Assembly: GCF_949987515.2 (NCBI RefSeq)
Contig: NC_082694.2
Location: 37,592,451-37,656,450, forward strand
Source: Delphinus delphis
Taxonomy: Eukaryota > Chordata > Mammalia > Artiodactyla > Delphinidae
Reading direction: 5' to 3'
Length of the DNA stretch: 64,000 nt
Of the stretch, positions 9,403-20,844 are shown one piece after another. How positions within the stretch are numbered: position 1 is the first letter of the stretch; every line of letters starts with the position of its first letter. Position numbers and translations under genes: made by a program. The notes under the pieces were generated by a model, which was not told the DNA's origin, searched no databases, and saw only the letters and a program-made list of their open reading frames with translations.

Positions 9403-11480
9403 AGAAATCCAGGTTCAGATAACTTAGTGAGTGAACTATTAAGAAGCACTTTATTAAGATATTAAATGCCCATATGAAACTCTGCCCTCATTTCTATACC
9501 TCTAAGTATTTTAAACTCAAAGTATCACTTGAGGCAAGGTTTTCTTGGTGCAGAGGTTATATAAACATCTGGAATTTCGAAGTACCGCAAAGGACTTCAT
9601 AATCTACACAAAATGGCAAGTTGGATGTTGATACCCCCATCCACCCTCCACCACCAGAAACCTGAGAAAGGGTAACAGATCCCACAACCAAATGCAGCTT
9701 TTCTCTATATGAGGCATACTTTTGCAAGTATTTGACAAATATTTATTAGCTACTTATTATACAAGGAATTGTAGAGGTGTTATATGGATTCAAATATAGT
9801 TGTCCTTGCCTTCGAAGACAAACAACTAATGTAAATACATATATGATGAATGAAATACATGGTTTTACTAAAGAATTGAAGACAATACATTTCTTAGAGG
9901 AATGAACAATAAAAGCTTGATGAGTGAGGAAGCATTTGGACTAGGTGGGATTGTACAGAATTTCCACAGATATTAGAATAAGTAAAGGTAAAAGGCAATA
10001 GATTATAAGACAGCCAGGTCTGTCTGGCTTTTAGCCCTGTTGTTGGTTCAGTTTTATCTCTGCGTCCCCAGGACCTAGAAAAGTACCTGGCACACAGTGG
10101 TTTCTCAAGACTACTTCATGAATGAATTAATGAATATATATCTTACAAATTAACAAATATTGAACAGTAACTTATATATGATATACATTAATTCTCAAAG
10201 CTGATGAAACATTTTTTAGAAACAGAGATGATATATTACCCTTAAAAGAATAATTTTAATGGGACCAAGGGACATATCTGATAGGGCAAAGTCACTAAAA
10301 AGATGTAAAGGAGCAACAATAATGTTCATTTTGGACTATGTACATAATTAACTAATTATATTATTGATTAAACAAAAACATTTGTAGTAAAAATTGCTTC
10401 TAGCTTGAATCAACTGTCTTCTTTATATCCTACTCTCTACCCTCTAGTGTCTCTTTTACTACCATTGCACTAAAGAGAAAAATTGAAAATGGCTTAAAGA
10501 GCTGTTTTCCTTCTCAAAACCCTAAAATAGGTTTTTTTTTTCATTTACTAGCAATAGCTATTTTCAATCTAATTCAAATTTCAAAATCAAGCATGCAGGC
10601 TAAAGAAATTAATTTCTGGTTAAGTCAGAGAAAAATGAAATACATTGATAACTTTTTTAAAAAGTATGTTGTCTATGAGCACAACTCTGAATACCATACC
10701 TAGGACAAAAAGGATTCAGAGCAGTCCTTTCCTATTTACAAGTTTCAGGATTAAGTAAATTGTGAGACTTTAAGTAAAAGGAAGGGGGAAATATGAAAGA
10801 GTTTTCCACTTGAATATTTTAAATGCAAGATCAAAAAAAATTACCATGAAAGAACGAAAAATTATTTTGTTTTACTTTTCTGCTTTTCTATGGAACTCTG
10901 GGAAGACATAGAGTAAGGAAGATAAAGTTATTTATCTAAGTATTTATTTAAGTATTTTAAATGGTCACAAGTTTGCCTCCATAGCACAACTGAAGAGAAA
11001 TGTGTGTAATACAGCAAAATGGGGAGGAAGGGGTATTTGGGTTTTTTCCCTACAGACCAACACTTAAAGACATAAGAGTTCAGTGATAGGATATGCTGAA
11101 CATTCTCATCAGCACTTGAAAACTACACTCACACCTCCTAATCCTCCAAGTAACACATTTCAACAGCCACTTTCAACTCAGAATCACTCAGTGCATATCC
11201 TTTGCCCAAACACATGGCTGTCAGCCATTTATTGGCTCTCTTAACCCCTTGTTCTCTATCATTTTTTTTTTAAAGTTGTGTAACTGTGTCCATTCACTTG
11301 CTTTACCAATATAAACAGACTGAATCAAAAACACACAAGAGATTACTTAAAAGTCTTCCTCAAGCATGTCAGAGATTTTGCTGTTGTAATCTATATTCAG
11401 AATGGTTTGTATTACAGAACAGGCCATACAATGTAAAACAAAATCAAAAACAAACAAACCACCACCACCCCAGGGCTAAA
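9403..11480. other. Intron sequence with small ancient repeat pieces
   Basis: A stretch near 9720-9840 (atttgacaaatatttattagctacttatta) looks like an old mammalian repeat. 10030-10140 looks like an L2 3' end (ggacctagaaaagtacctggcacacagtgg, then atgaatgaattaatgaat). The remainder is AT-rich unique intron with nothing further visible. Confidence 0.5.
10030..10140 (+). repeat. L2 LINE 3' end, ancient
   Basis: Contains the L2-type end: cctggcacacagtggtttctcaa followed by a GAAT-rich tail. Confidence 0.6.
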
Positions 11481-11484
11481 TCAC

Positions 11485-11560
11485 AGTGTGACTGGGCAAG
11501 TTACCTTCTTCCTTAGTCTCAGTTTCCTTATCAGTACAATGGGAATAATTACAGAAGAAT
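11485..11560 (+). repeat. MIR fragment
   Basis: tgtgactgggcaagttacc, then tcagtttccttatcagtacaatggg, is the MIR core order. Confidence 0.65.
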
Positions 11561-11614
11561 TAAATGAAATAGTACTCTAAAGTACTAAGAATTAAATGAA
11601 ATAGTACTCTAAAG
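11557..11614 (+). repeat. Tandem duplication, 32-base period
   Basis: A 26-base unit beginning gaattaaatgaaatag occurs at 11557-11582 and exactly again at 11589-11614. Confidence 0.9.
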
Positions 11615-11835
11615 GTCTTGTTAACTACCAATCTTACTATATCATTTCATTAGGAGAGGTATGGTTAAGGGGGGTTTAATAATAGCCTTTGAGGACAGCT
11701 GACTAAAGGGTAATAGGATGGTTCTGATCTTTCCTGAAAAAAAAGGAAGAGCAGCTACAGTCTCATCCCTTATTTCTCCCTGGGCAAACAAATCAAGTAT
11801 TGTGTATACATGATAAGCATAATCAAGTAAGTTAT

Positions 11836-11893
11836 AATAACAATAATATCAAAACTATAAAGGATCCAATAACAATGATATCAAAACTATAAA
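11836..11893 (+). repeat. Second tandem duplication, 32-base period
   Basis: A 26-base unit (aataacaataatatcaaaac and on) at 11836-11861 recurs at 11868-11893 with one difference. Confidence 0.88.
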
Positions 11894-13012
11894 ATATACA
11901 TAAAGTGTTAAGAATCTCTGATAAAATAGAGTATCTATGAAACAGAGCGTTTAAAAGTAGTGTCCCATTCATGGGTTAGTACATCAACATTCAACATACT
12001 GTTTTGTTCTATTGATCCCTGCAGTAGTTCCAGAACATAGGAATTAATATACTGGATTACAAAATCAAAAGTATTTTTTTACACAGTGATTTCACACTCT
12101 AAGCCATATAACTTTGCTCAACTTAGATTTTATATCCTAAAGTATTTTAGTGGATTTTCACAAACTTTATGTTTGTGCTTAATGAGATGTCTTCCTTCAT
12201 TCTGTCCTTCTGCAAAAGTAACGTCAACACAATTGGAAGGATTCAAAGAAGAAATAAAGCATTTGTTTCCTAACTGCACCACTTTCAAGAAGGCTGAAAC
12301 TGAGACATACTGGTCTCCACCTTTTTTTTTTGAGCAGGTAAGGAATTGGTTAGGAAAGTAAATATTCTAGTGCATAACTGTCATATGTGTGAGGACTATT
12401 TTATAATGTTAAGAAATAAGGAATACTTTCAAGAAAAAACATATATAAAAAGAGTTAGCTATATGCACAGCTATGTTTTTGGACCTGCACTTGGAATTTA
12501 TTATCAAAATTTTTATTTTAAGCTATAGTATTTATAAAATATTAACATTTATAAAATATTTATCAAAAATCAATTTTAAACTTATCTTCTTATATTAACA
12601 TCAACAAAATATTTATCATATACTAATTTAAAAACCTATCTTGTTATTAGACAAACAAGGCTAACAAAATGAGGGTCAGGACTAAGAATTCCACAAACCT
12701 CAGCTTTCCACAGAAAAAGCACTTTAAAGTTCCCTGTGGGGAGAATGTAAGAAGTAGTAAAAGAAGTATTCCGACTGATCTTAATTGGAATAAGTTCAAA
12801 AAGACTCCCAAATTATTTGGACTTTATAGACCATGAAACACTCTGATATCCTTACATTGTTATAAACTGCTATATCTCTAAAAATAACGCACATTAAGGT
12901 CCTTACTGCACATTAAGGACCCAAATGTATAGAACAATGAATACTGAAATATTCCATCATTTAGAACTATGATTATATAATAAATCCTATAACTTATAAA
13001 ACTGGAACTTAC
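11894..13012. other. Intron sequence 5' of the gap to exon 13013-13108
   Basis: AT-rich unique sequence. A degenerate, roughly 60-base internal repeat is seen around 12550-12660 (aaaatatttatc twice). A 19-base-period duplication of gcacattaagg lies at 12889-12923. No exon or other feature recognised. Confidence 0.55.
12889..12923 (+). repeat. Short tandem duplication near EHBP1 exon
   Basis: gcacattaaggtccttact is followed at once by gcacattaaggaccca. It lies about 90 bases from the donor of exon 13013-13108. Confidence 0.8.
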
Positions 13013-13108
13013 CTTAAAAAGTGTCACAGTGATTTCAATGTTTTCAGGAACAGGCCACACTACAACACCACGGTATGGATTTTTTATTCCAGGCTGCCAG
13101 CTATGAGC
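13013..13108 (-). CDS. EHBP1: EHBP1 coding exon (NT-C2 domain, second exon in window)
   Basis: On the minus strand this 96-base exon encodes 32 residues, starting AHSWQPGIKNPYRG and continuing VVVWPVPENIEITVTLFK. It matches EHBP1 at about residues 55-86, in the strands of the NT-C2 beta sandwich. The acceptor reads attctggtag and the donor gtaagttcc, both standard. The exon is phase 0-0 and joins in frame to the exon at 21641-21698 upstream and to 1150-1203 downstream. A (CA)n tract lies about 220 bases upstream of its acceptor and a short tandem duplication about 90 bases past its donor. The coding sequence looks intact, so the locus appears functional here. Confidence 0.95.
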
Positions 13109-13325
13109 CTACCAGAATAAAAATAATGGCTTCAATTTGAAGTACAGGAAATGCAATGTTAATAATTTACAAAAATATATTGACCCTATTTAACTATCCA
13201 TTAGATCTCCCTAAAACAAAAATGATTAGTCAAATAAAACTTTTCAAGCATTAAACTTGGGCTATGACGGTTATATCACATGGTAGCTACAGATTACTAT
13301 CTGTAAACAAACCTTTACCCTCTCC

Positions 13326-13329
13326 CACG

Positions 13330-13380
<51 letters not shown>
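13326..13380 (+). repeat. (CA)n microsatellite
   Basis: About 55 bases, starting cacgcacacatacac and then pure CA units. Read on the gene strand it is (TG)n about 220 bases upstream of the exon 13013-13108 acceptor. Confidence 0.95.
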
Positions 13381-13382
<2 letters not shown>

Positions 13383-13829
13383 GAAGATGCAAAAATGAGG
13401 TGCCTCATATTTTCAAAAGCTATTTAGGATTGAATAAAAACCTTATTAGGAGAAACATTTTTAAAATTACTTTGTGATTTAGGAACTTAAGGGCAAATTC
13501 ATTCTTTAAAAGGAAAAATTAATTGTATAGTCTGCATTTAAGATCATTTCCCACTAAACCATAATGTTTATTTGGGTCAAGTAAAGAAGAAAGCAGTTTG
13601 TACAGTTTATGTTTCTAGTGCCTATAATTTTAAAGACTTTTTTCCTTGTAAATATTGATTATCAAGGTTCCCTAAGGAATCCCCTGAAATGTGGGGGTCA
13701 CCGCTCTAGGTCTTCCGTTGTGGTGGCGTTTCCAGCCAAAGCTAATGCATAATGGCATGCCAGGACAGCTCAACTAAATCTTCATCTCTCTGGGCTTCAG
13801 GACTGGTCCGTGGACATGCTATGAAGGTG

Positions 13830-13945
13830 GTAATAAAAGCTGACACTTAAGAAGTACTTTCTATATGTCAGTGCATATTTGGAATTTACTTACGTTTAAC
13901 TCATTCAATCTGCATAAGAACCCTATGAGGTAGCTACTATTCATT
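13830..13945 (-). repeat. MIR fragment
   Basis: Reads tgacacttaagaagtactttctatatg, then aactcattcaatctgcataagaaccctatgaggtagctac, the reverse-strand MIR order. Confidence 0.6.
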
Positions 13946-13968
13946 CATTCATTCACTCATTCACTCAC
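13941..13968 (+). repeat. (ATTC)/(ACTC) simple repeat
   Basis: cattcattcattcactcattcactcactc. Confidence 0.8.
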
Positions 13969-13974
13969 TCAATT

Positions 13975-15440
13975 GATACTATCTGCCAAGCATTGTCTAG
14001 GAACTGTAGTAAAAAAAAAAAAAAAATCTGCCTTAGTGGAGTTTTCAGAATAGTAGGAAGAGACAGACAAACAAAATAATTAAGTAAAACAGGCAGCATG
14101 TTAGGTAGAGAGAAACGCTGTGGAGAAAAATGAAAGTAGGGAAGAAGGATGGAAGGGGCAAGAGAAAGTAACAATTTTCAACAGGTTAATCAGAGAAAAG
14201 TGTCAATGAGCAGGTGACGAGAGAAGACCGTAAGGAGTTGAATCAGATATTTTAAAACATGGGAAGAGCTTTCTAGGGAGATGGACCAGCAACTGGAAAG
14301 GTGCTGAGGCAGTTAGATAACAACAATGCCAATGTGGCTGGAGCAGAGTGGTCAAAGAGAAGAGCAGCAGGAGATAAGACTAGAGAAATCACAGAGGGCC
14401 CAATCATATGAAGCTCTGGCAGCCCATTCCAAAGATTTTGGTTTGTAATTTGAGTGAGATGGGAAGCCACTGGAGGATTTTAAGCAGAGGAATGATGAAG
14501 TTATGTTTTTTGACTCTAGCAAATGTATTTAGAATAGGCTTCAGATGTAAGAGAGGAAACAGGGAGACCAGTAAGCTACTGCAATAATCCTTTGGAGAGC
14601 TAATGGTGACTTGGCTTGGGGTGGTACAAAGTAGTCAGATTCCATATATTTTTTCATAGTTTCAAGATAGAATCAATAAAGTTTTCTGTCTGATTGTATG
14701 AAAGAAAGTAGCCAAGGCTGATTCTAAGGCTTTCGCCCTTGAGCAAGTACATAAAAGGAATTGCTATTAACAGATATGAGGCAAAACTGCTGAAGGATCA
14801 AGTTTGGAAAATAAGATTAGGAACTCAGTTTTATACACATTAAATCTAAGTTGCCTTTTAGATATTCAAGTGTAGGTGTTTAAATAGGCAGCTGGATGTA
14901 TGTGCCGGGAGTTATAAATTTGGGAATCATTAGCGTGCAGGTGATACTTAAAACTTGGATGTGATCCCAAGGGAGTGAGGAGAGAGAGAAAGAGAGAGAG
15001 GGAGAGGGAGGGGGAAAGAGAGAGAGAGAGAGAGATAAAGGCTCAGGAACTGAACCTTGGAGCACAACAATAACAGGTCCAGGAAATGAGGAGGAATCAG
15101 CAAAGAAGGGTCAGTAAAGCAGAAGGAAAAGCAGAGGCATGTGGTATTCTGAAACTCTAGTGGAGAAAATGTTTTAAGGAGAAAGGAACAACCATCTGTC
15201 CCAAATCTTGGTGACAGGTCATATAGGATGAGGTCTGGAAAATGATCCCTGGATTTAACAAAGCAGAAGCCATTACTGACCTCACAAGAGCAGTTTCAGT
15301 GGAGTGACAAGGGTAAACACCTGACTGGATTAGCATGGATTCAAGAAAGAACAGGAAGAAAGAAACTAGCAAGTACATTCAACTCCTCTGAGGTGTTTTG
15401 CTGAAAGAGAAAGAGAGAAATAGGTTGGTGCTAGTGGGAG
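13975..15440. repeat. Long ancient interspersed repeat, family not assigned
   Basis: The text-like order (retained phrases such as gggaagccactggaggattttaag, aataatcctttggagagc, agcagtttcagtggagtgac) is that of a widely dispersed old mammalian repeat more than 1 kb long. I cannot name the family with confidence. A GA-rich simple repeat is embedded at about 14976-15034. Open frames on its minus strand have no protein features. Confidence 0.35.
14976..15034 (+). repeat. (GA)n purine-rich simple repeat
   Basis: Imperfect GAGA tract, purine only for about 60 bases. Confidence 0.9.
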
Positions 15441-15654
15441 AAATAGTGTCAGAAGAGAATTTTTTAAATAAGAGAAAAATATTTTTAGGCTGATGAGAAA
15501 TATCCAGTTAAGAGGGAAGATTTAATGATGCAGAAGAGAAATAATTGCTAGAGTAATGTCCTTAACAGTACAAAAGGAGACAGATTGGCCTTTGCTCGGA
15601 GCACAGACGATTCTTCCATAATAATAGGAAAGGAGCTAAAGTATATGAGTGCAG

Positions 15655-15770
15655 GTGCATGTCAGGGAGCAGATTTAACACATGAAGAAACTGAGGCACA
15701 GACTGGCCCAAGATCACACAGCAAGTAAGTGGCAAAAGTTGGATTTGAACCCAGGAAGTGGAACTGAGAA
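15655..15770 (-). repeat. MIR fragment
   Basis: gaagaaactgaggcacagac, ccaagatcacacagcaagtaagtggc and gatttgaacccagg are the reverse-strand MIR landmarks. Confidence 0.75.
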
Positions 15771-15838
15771 GGGATCAAGATCATGGAAACTTATGTCCGT
15801 GCAAATCTTATCATATCTTGTTAGTTAAAATACCAGCA

Positions 15839-15873
15839 GAATATTGTAAGTTAACTATACTTCAATAAAAGAT
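15839..15873 (+). mobile_element. Ultra-short L1 tail insertion (35 bases)
   Basis: The last bases of an L1 (ttaactatacttcaataaaag) lie between perfect copies of aaaataccagca at 15827-15838 and 15874-15885. The left copy is preceded by TT, a perfect TT|AAAA endonuclease site. This is a complete retrotransposition event that copied almost nothing. Confidence 0.8.
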
Positions 15874-15885
15874 AAAATACCAGCA

Positions 15886-16890
15886 CAAGATACAGGTTTA
15901 GCAGCACTAAACTACTCCCACTCCAGCTAAATTGTCAATAACTCCCTCTCTATTCTCTCTTCATTGCCCCCAGATCACAAAACTTCAGGTGAGGAAAGGG
16001 AAGTAGTGACTCACAAGAGACTTAGCACACCACAGCCAAAGGTAAAGAACTGAGTTTTGCTGATTAAAAAACATCTCCAGGGATTCCTCTGTTCCCCTGC
16101 CTATTTCTATGCCTGTTGACAGTCCTAGAACAAAAACTCCACAAAGTAAACAATATCCATTTTGAAAAGTAAATTGCTGCCCATCTTAGAAAATCTTTTA
16201 TCAAAACTCTACATAGTCTACATATTTAATTCTTAAGATTTATGACAACTCTAATTCTCATGTACTGTCATGGTAGATCAAGCAATTTCTCTGGTCTCTT
16301 CAAACTTCCCATAATTATATTTTCATAGTCGCCCGATACATTAAAAAAAAAAAGACCATAATAACTGAACTTTATTTATTAGCCACGGCAGAAAAGATAG
16401 AGTTTTTGTAAAATTTGGAATGAAAAAAAAGACCATCAAAGAATTTTAGGCCTGAAAATATCTTTAGGAGATCTAAACCAGGTCCAGATAAGGAAACTGA
16501 AGCAATTAAAGAGTAAATGGCTTGCCTGAGGCCATACTAATAATCAGTAGGAGAACCAACTCCATGATTGTCAAGTTCGGAGTTCTTCACCCAACCGACA
16601 TCATAGCAAACTCTACTTCTGATTCACACAGTAGTCAAGAGAATAGTCTTCTATCCCTAAGGTCTTAACATTTATGTATATGACACAGAGGTCAAGAGTG
16701 GGAAAAGCAGGGAATGTGGAGACCAACTAACAACTGGGCAGGGTTAGAAGATGGTGATACCATGTAATTTCCTCAGGTATCCTAATGCTGCTCCTCTAAA
16801 TGACCTCTTTAAATTCTCAATCTTGGATCAGGGAATGGTAATTAGACCAATAAACAAACAAAAATACAATCTGCTTAATGAATTAAAATA
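15886..16890. other. Intron sequence, mostly unique
   Basis: A reverse MIR-like piece (aaggaaactgaagcaattaaagag, then atggcttgcctgaggccata) lies at about 16440-16600. Nothing else is recognised. Confidence 0.5.
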
Positions 16891-16900
16891 TTTTTTTTCT

Positions 16901-17102
16901 TTTTTTTTTTGCGGTACGCGGGTCTCTCACTGTTGTGGCCTCTCCCGTTGCGGAGCACAGGTTCCGGACGCACAGGCTCAGTGGCCATGGCTCATGGGCC
17001 CAGCCGCTCCGCGGCATGTGGGATCTTCCCGGACCGGGGCATGAACCCGTGTCCCCTGCATCAGGAGGCGGACTCTCAACCACTGCGCTACCAGGGAAGC
17101 CC
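16901..17102 (-). mobile_element. CHR SINE, short form, reverse
   Basis: Poly(T), then gcggtacgcgggtctctcac, ending ctaccagggaagccc: the reverse complement of the short-form CHR SINE. It is one of only two SINEs oriented with the EHBP1 transcript. Confidence 0.93.
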
Positions 17103-18758
17103 TCTTTCTTTTTTCTAATAAAAAGAGATGGAAAGGTGCTAGTTCCCAAGCTGCTAGTATGCTGCCATCTTCTGACCATTCTATCCAGCAACCCTTCCCA
17201 GCAAGAGAAAAGGTCAAACTAAGACAGAGCTCTGGCTTTCTGATAGTCTTTTTAGGGACTGTACACCTAGCTAAGTTAGGACAGTGTAACAATACCAATT
17301 AGTCCAGCTGAGTATCTGGCAATGCCAGCTTTATAATGTTAGCTAATTATTATATACTAGGCAGAATCAGTAAATTTTGCTGGAGAGGAAACTATGGATG
17401 TACATAGCAGCAAACCTGAAGAAAAAAAAAAGTGTTCCTAGTCAGAAGAGCTTACTACAACTTCTACCTCAAACAGAATTAAAGAACCTGAAGCTAGAAA
17501 AAGAATGAAAAATCTAATACAGGTAACTAAAAATAGCTGCAGTATTAAACATCTAACTGTACAAATCAACTGAGACAGGAATTTAGGTTCTTAAGAACTT
17601 TATTTTTTAAAAAGCACCTCATACTGGCACTCATCAGCACTACAAGAACCCTGATCAGTTTTTATTCAGAGCAACAGAAAGGATTTCCCTAGAAAATAAT
17701 TTGGTACAAAACACATACAGCTATTTAGCTAGCTCCTTAGTAGAGTCAGGAAAGGCAGGTTATTTAATCATTTGCCAGCATCCTAGTACAGTTAACGACA
17801 GAAAGGATGAAGCCGCATTATCCAGTTCCATTCATATTTTTTTTCACTTTTTAATCATATCACAGATCCTTTAGCAAAGGCAGACCTAAGGAAAAGGTAA
17901 CATTTCTCAATTTTGAGTAATGACTCTATAAAATGCCTTATTTTCAAATTATTTCATATCATATCTTACCTAAAAGACTTGTACCTAATATGGAACTAAA
18001 CACAGAATAAATATTCACTTGTTACTTCTGATTCCTACAAAATCAAAACATTTCACTGAAAATTTATAACTGTCAATTTAGTTTTTAAATTGATGATTTT
18101 CAATTTATAAAACTGCATCTACCCATAGGTTTAAGATGTCACACATAAATTTACCTTAGAGTTGTCCATATCATGGTCATAACTCAAAGCTCTACAACTA
18201 TACCCACCCCTTCGTGATACCACAGCACATTGATAAAGGCTATAGTACAACCACAGAGCAGGGAAGTAGAGGTGGTAATGCCATCCAAAAGCTGGTGAGG
18301 ACTTTCAAGCTCTTGTTTCCCTTTGGAACTCTCCCATCTCTCTGTGGGTTTAAATTTACAAAACTAGATTTAAGGCAACAGACTACTCTGCCATAATTCT
18401 TCTTGACTATCACAATCTCCCTGCTTCCTATTGTCAAACACTGTACTGAAAAATAATTTATTTAAGCATATACAAATCAACTACAGCCTGAAAAAATCTG
18501 TTATAAATGCCATGACTTGAGGATAAGAGGCGGGGAAGATGCATATTGGGATAATTACTCATGGTTATTATTTTCTCGATAAAAAATGATTCAGCAATGA
18601 GTTCTTTATATACTTAACTAGAAAAATAGACATGTACCCAAAGAAAGTGAGCAATAAACTGAAAACTAAACTTTAAATTAAATAAGGCAATGTGCCTTAT
18701 TATTTTACTGTCTAATCTGTTATCCGGGTGTCAGTTATAAATTTCAATCCACCAATAT
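17103..18758. other. Intron sequence, nothing recognised
   Basis: AT-rich unique sequence. Open frames here (for example 18214-18396) show no domain, motif or splice context. Confidence 0.5.
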
Positions 18759-18772
18759 AAAAAAGGTAGATA

Positions 18773-18799
18773 ATCAACTATACTTCAATAAAATAATTT
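18773..18799 (+). mobile_element. Ultra-short L1 tail insertion (27 bases)
   Basis: atcaactatacttcaataaa plus seven bases, the extreme 3' end of L1. It is flanked by aaaaaggtagata (18760-18772) and aaaaaggcagata (18800-18812), with one mismatch. Confidence 0.75.
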
Positions 18800-18812
18800 A
18801 AAAAGGCAGATA

Positions 18813-19970
18813 TACTCAGAATCAGGCAAGATAAATAATAACTTATACAGATAACCAAAGAAAATTAATTACTGCGTAGTTCAAACTCTTTCCAGAAACA
18901 CAGTTAAAAGTAAAAACTAGACTATTTTCTGGGCAATGGCTGCAGAGATCTGCTTTCCCCCTAAGTGATTTCAAAGGGACTTAGCAAGCAAATAATATTT
19001 CAAAGGAAAAATGTCAGAAAACAGAAGAGTCTTTCAGAAGAAAACAATGGTTCTAGTCTGTGGATTTAATATAACTGATAGCTAATTTTTAAAAAATAAT
19101 AGCTGGGGACAATTTTATTTTTTTTTAATTCCAAAATGCCATGGATCTCAAGCTTCTCAAGATTAAAAAAAAAGTTATTTGTTTAATTTTCACAATAATA
19201 TCATTAGCATTTCTTTCATAGCTTCTGGAACTGATTTTTACGTCCTTATTTAGCTGTTGTGAACAATTTACAGAACAGCATTTCACATATACATGAACAT
19301 ATTATGTATATGCTATAATAAACAACACATTGTAACTTCTCATAAACTTTTCAAAAGTACACCTATAATGTTTCAAGAGAAAATACAATGATTCTAAAAT
19401 ATCCAGAAGGGATCTGAAATATTAAGAGCATCACAACTGGAAAATTAGTCCAATAAGAAATAGTTCCTTCTAGAAAATATATTTTGAGAAAAATCAACCT
19501 GTAGCCTATGTTTGTATTTCACCATCTGGATTCAATCAATATTTGATACAATATAAAATAGAATCTGGACCTAAAATTTATTTGACTGACTTTCAAAAAT
19601 GTAATTAAATTAAAAGTATACTTAATTTCAAATATGGGTATTCTGAATTGACCTTTAATCTAAAGTATTTCATTATGCTTCATAATGTTTTAAGAAAACA
19701 GTTAGTATCTAGTTTCTAAAAGAGGGACATCACTTTTTGTTGATAGCTAAAAACATTTAGGGTCGATTTCTAATGTTTATAGTTATATTCAGATTCTTCT
19801 ATCACACTTAGTGGATGGCCTAATATTGTTCCTTTTCACAAAAGCTTAAGACCCACTGAGCAAAACTGACAAGACGACCCTAAGTCTATTTTTAGAACCC
19901 CTTCTCATAAATAGATAAGAAAATATTACATGTCCAAAATATAATGCCCCCAAACTACAAATGTATGCTT
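18813..19970. other. Intron sequence, nothing recognised
   Basis: AT-rich; no repeat landmark or coding signal that I can name. Confidence 0.45.
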
Positions 19971-19974
19971 TGAA

Positions 19975-20625
19975 GAAAATGCTATTCATGAGGTGAAGCA
20001 ACTGGACCTTACCTATATTGCTGGTGGGGGTATATTAAAAGTTCAAAATGTATGTACCCTATTACCCATTGATTCCATTCCAAGTTATTCGTCCAAGAGA
20101 AAACATTTGTCCCCCAAAATACCTGAACAGTAATGTTTACAACAGATTTATTCACAATAGTTGAACACTCAGAATATTCACTAGAAACAAATCAAATGTT
20201 CATCAACAGATGTATAAAAAATCACACTGCAGTGTATGTGCATGATGGAATACTGCTCAGCAATGAAAAAAGTTAAACTACCAACATTCACAATACCATG
20301 AATAAATCTCGAAAACATGCTGTACAAAAGAAACCAGACATAAAATAGTACTTTTGTATGATTCTATTTATGTGAAATTTAAGAACAGGCAAAAATAGCC
20401 TACGGTGATAGAAGAATCGGAATAGTAGTTGCCTCTAAGGATTGGGAATTGACTGGAAGAGGACTCAAAGGAAAAAGGTGATGAAAATTGTCTATATCTT
20501 GATAGCAGTGGTAATTATACAACTATATATTGATCAAAACTCATAAAATTGTGTACTTAAGATCTGTGACTTATACCGTATATAAATTTTAATTCAATAA
20601 AAATAAAATTTAAAAAGATGCCCTT
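19975..20625 (+). mobile_element. Old L1 3' fragment
   Basis: L1 landmarks in order: ctatattgctggtggggg, ttacaacagatttattcacaa, gatggaatactgctcagcaatgaa, gacataaaatagtacttttg, then an A-rich end with aataaaaataaa. Heavily diverged. Confidence 0.75.
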
Positions 20626-20844
20626 AAAAAAATTTTAATTCTGAAATTTAATTAAATTAAAATTTAATTTCAGTTAAAATGAATAAATTTTTCTTTACGT
20701 AAGTCTACTTACGGAAAAACCAACATTCAATAAACATGCTTGTAGTTATCGTGTGCTTATAAAAATATACTCACACTTACTTGTCTACAGATTGGAATTT
20801 TTAAAATACTTAGAATTGTTACTGAACATTTTAAAATTCTGTTC

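Larger units (their letters stand above)
1204..13012 (-). other. EHBP1: EHBP1 intron (11.8 kb)
   Basis: This intron separates the exons encoding about residues 55-86 and 87-104. About 7.5 kb of it (1742-9294) is the transducing L1 insertion. From 9403 to 13012 it is mainly unique, AT-rich sequence with small MIR/L2 pieces and short tandem duplications. I see no exon in it. The open frames around 11286-11516, 12086-12361 and 12346-12528 have no recognisable protein content or flanking splice signals. Confidence 0.85.

Noticed and set aside
13917..13968. Satellite array
   Set aside because: Only a short ATTC/ACTC simple repeat beside a MIR, too short for a satellite.
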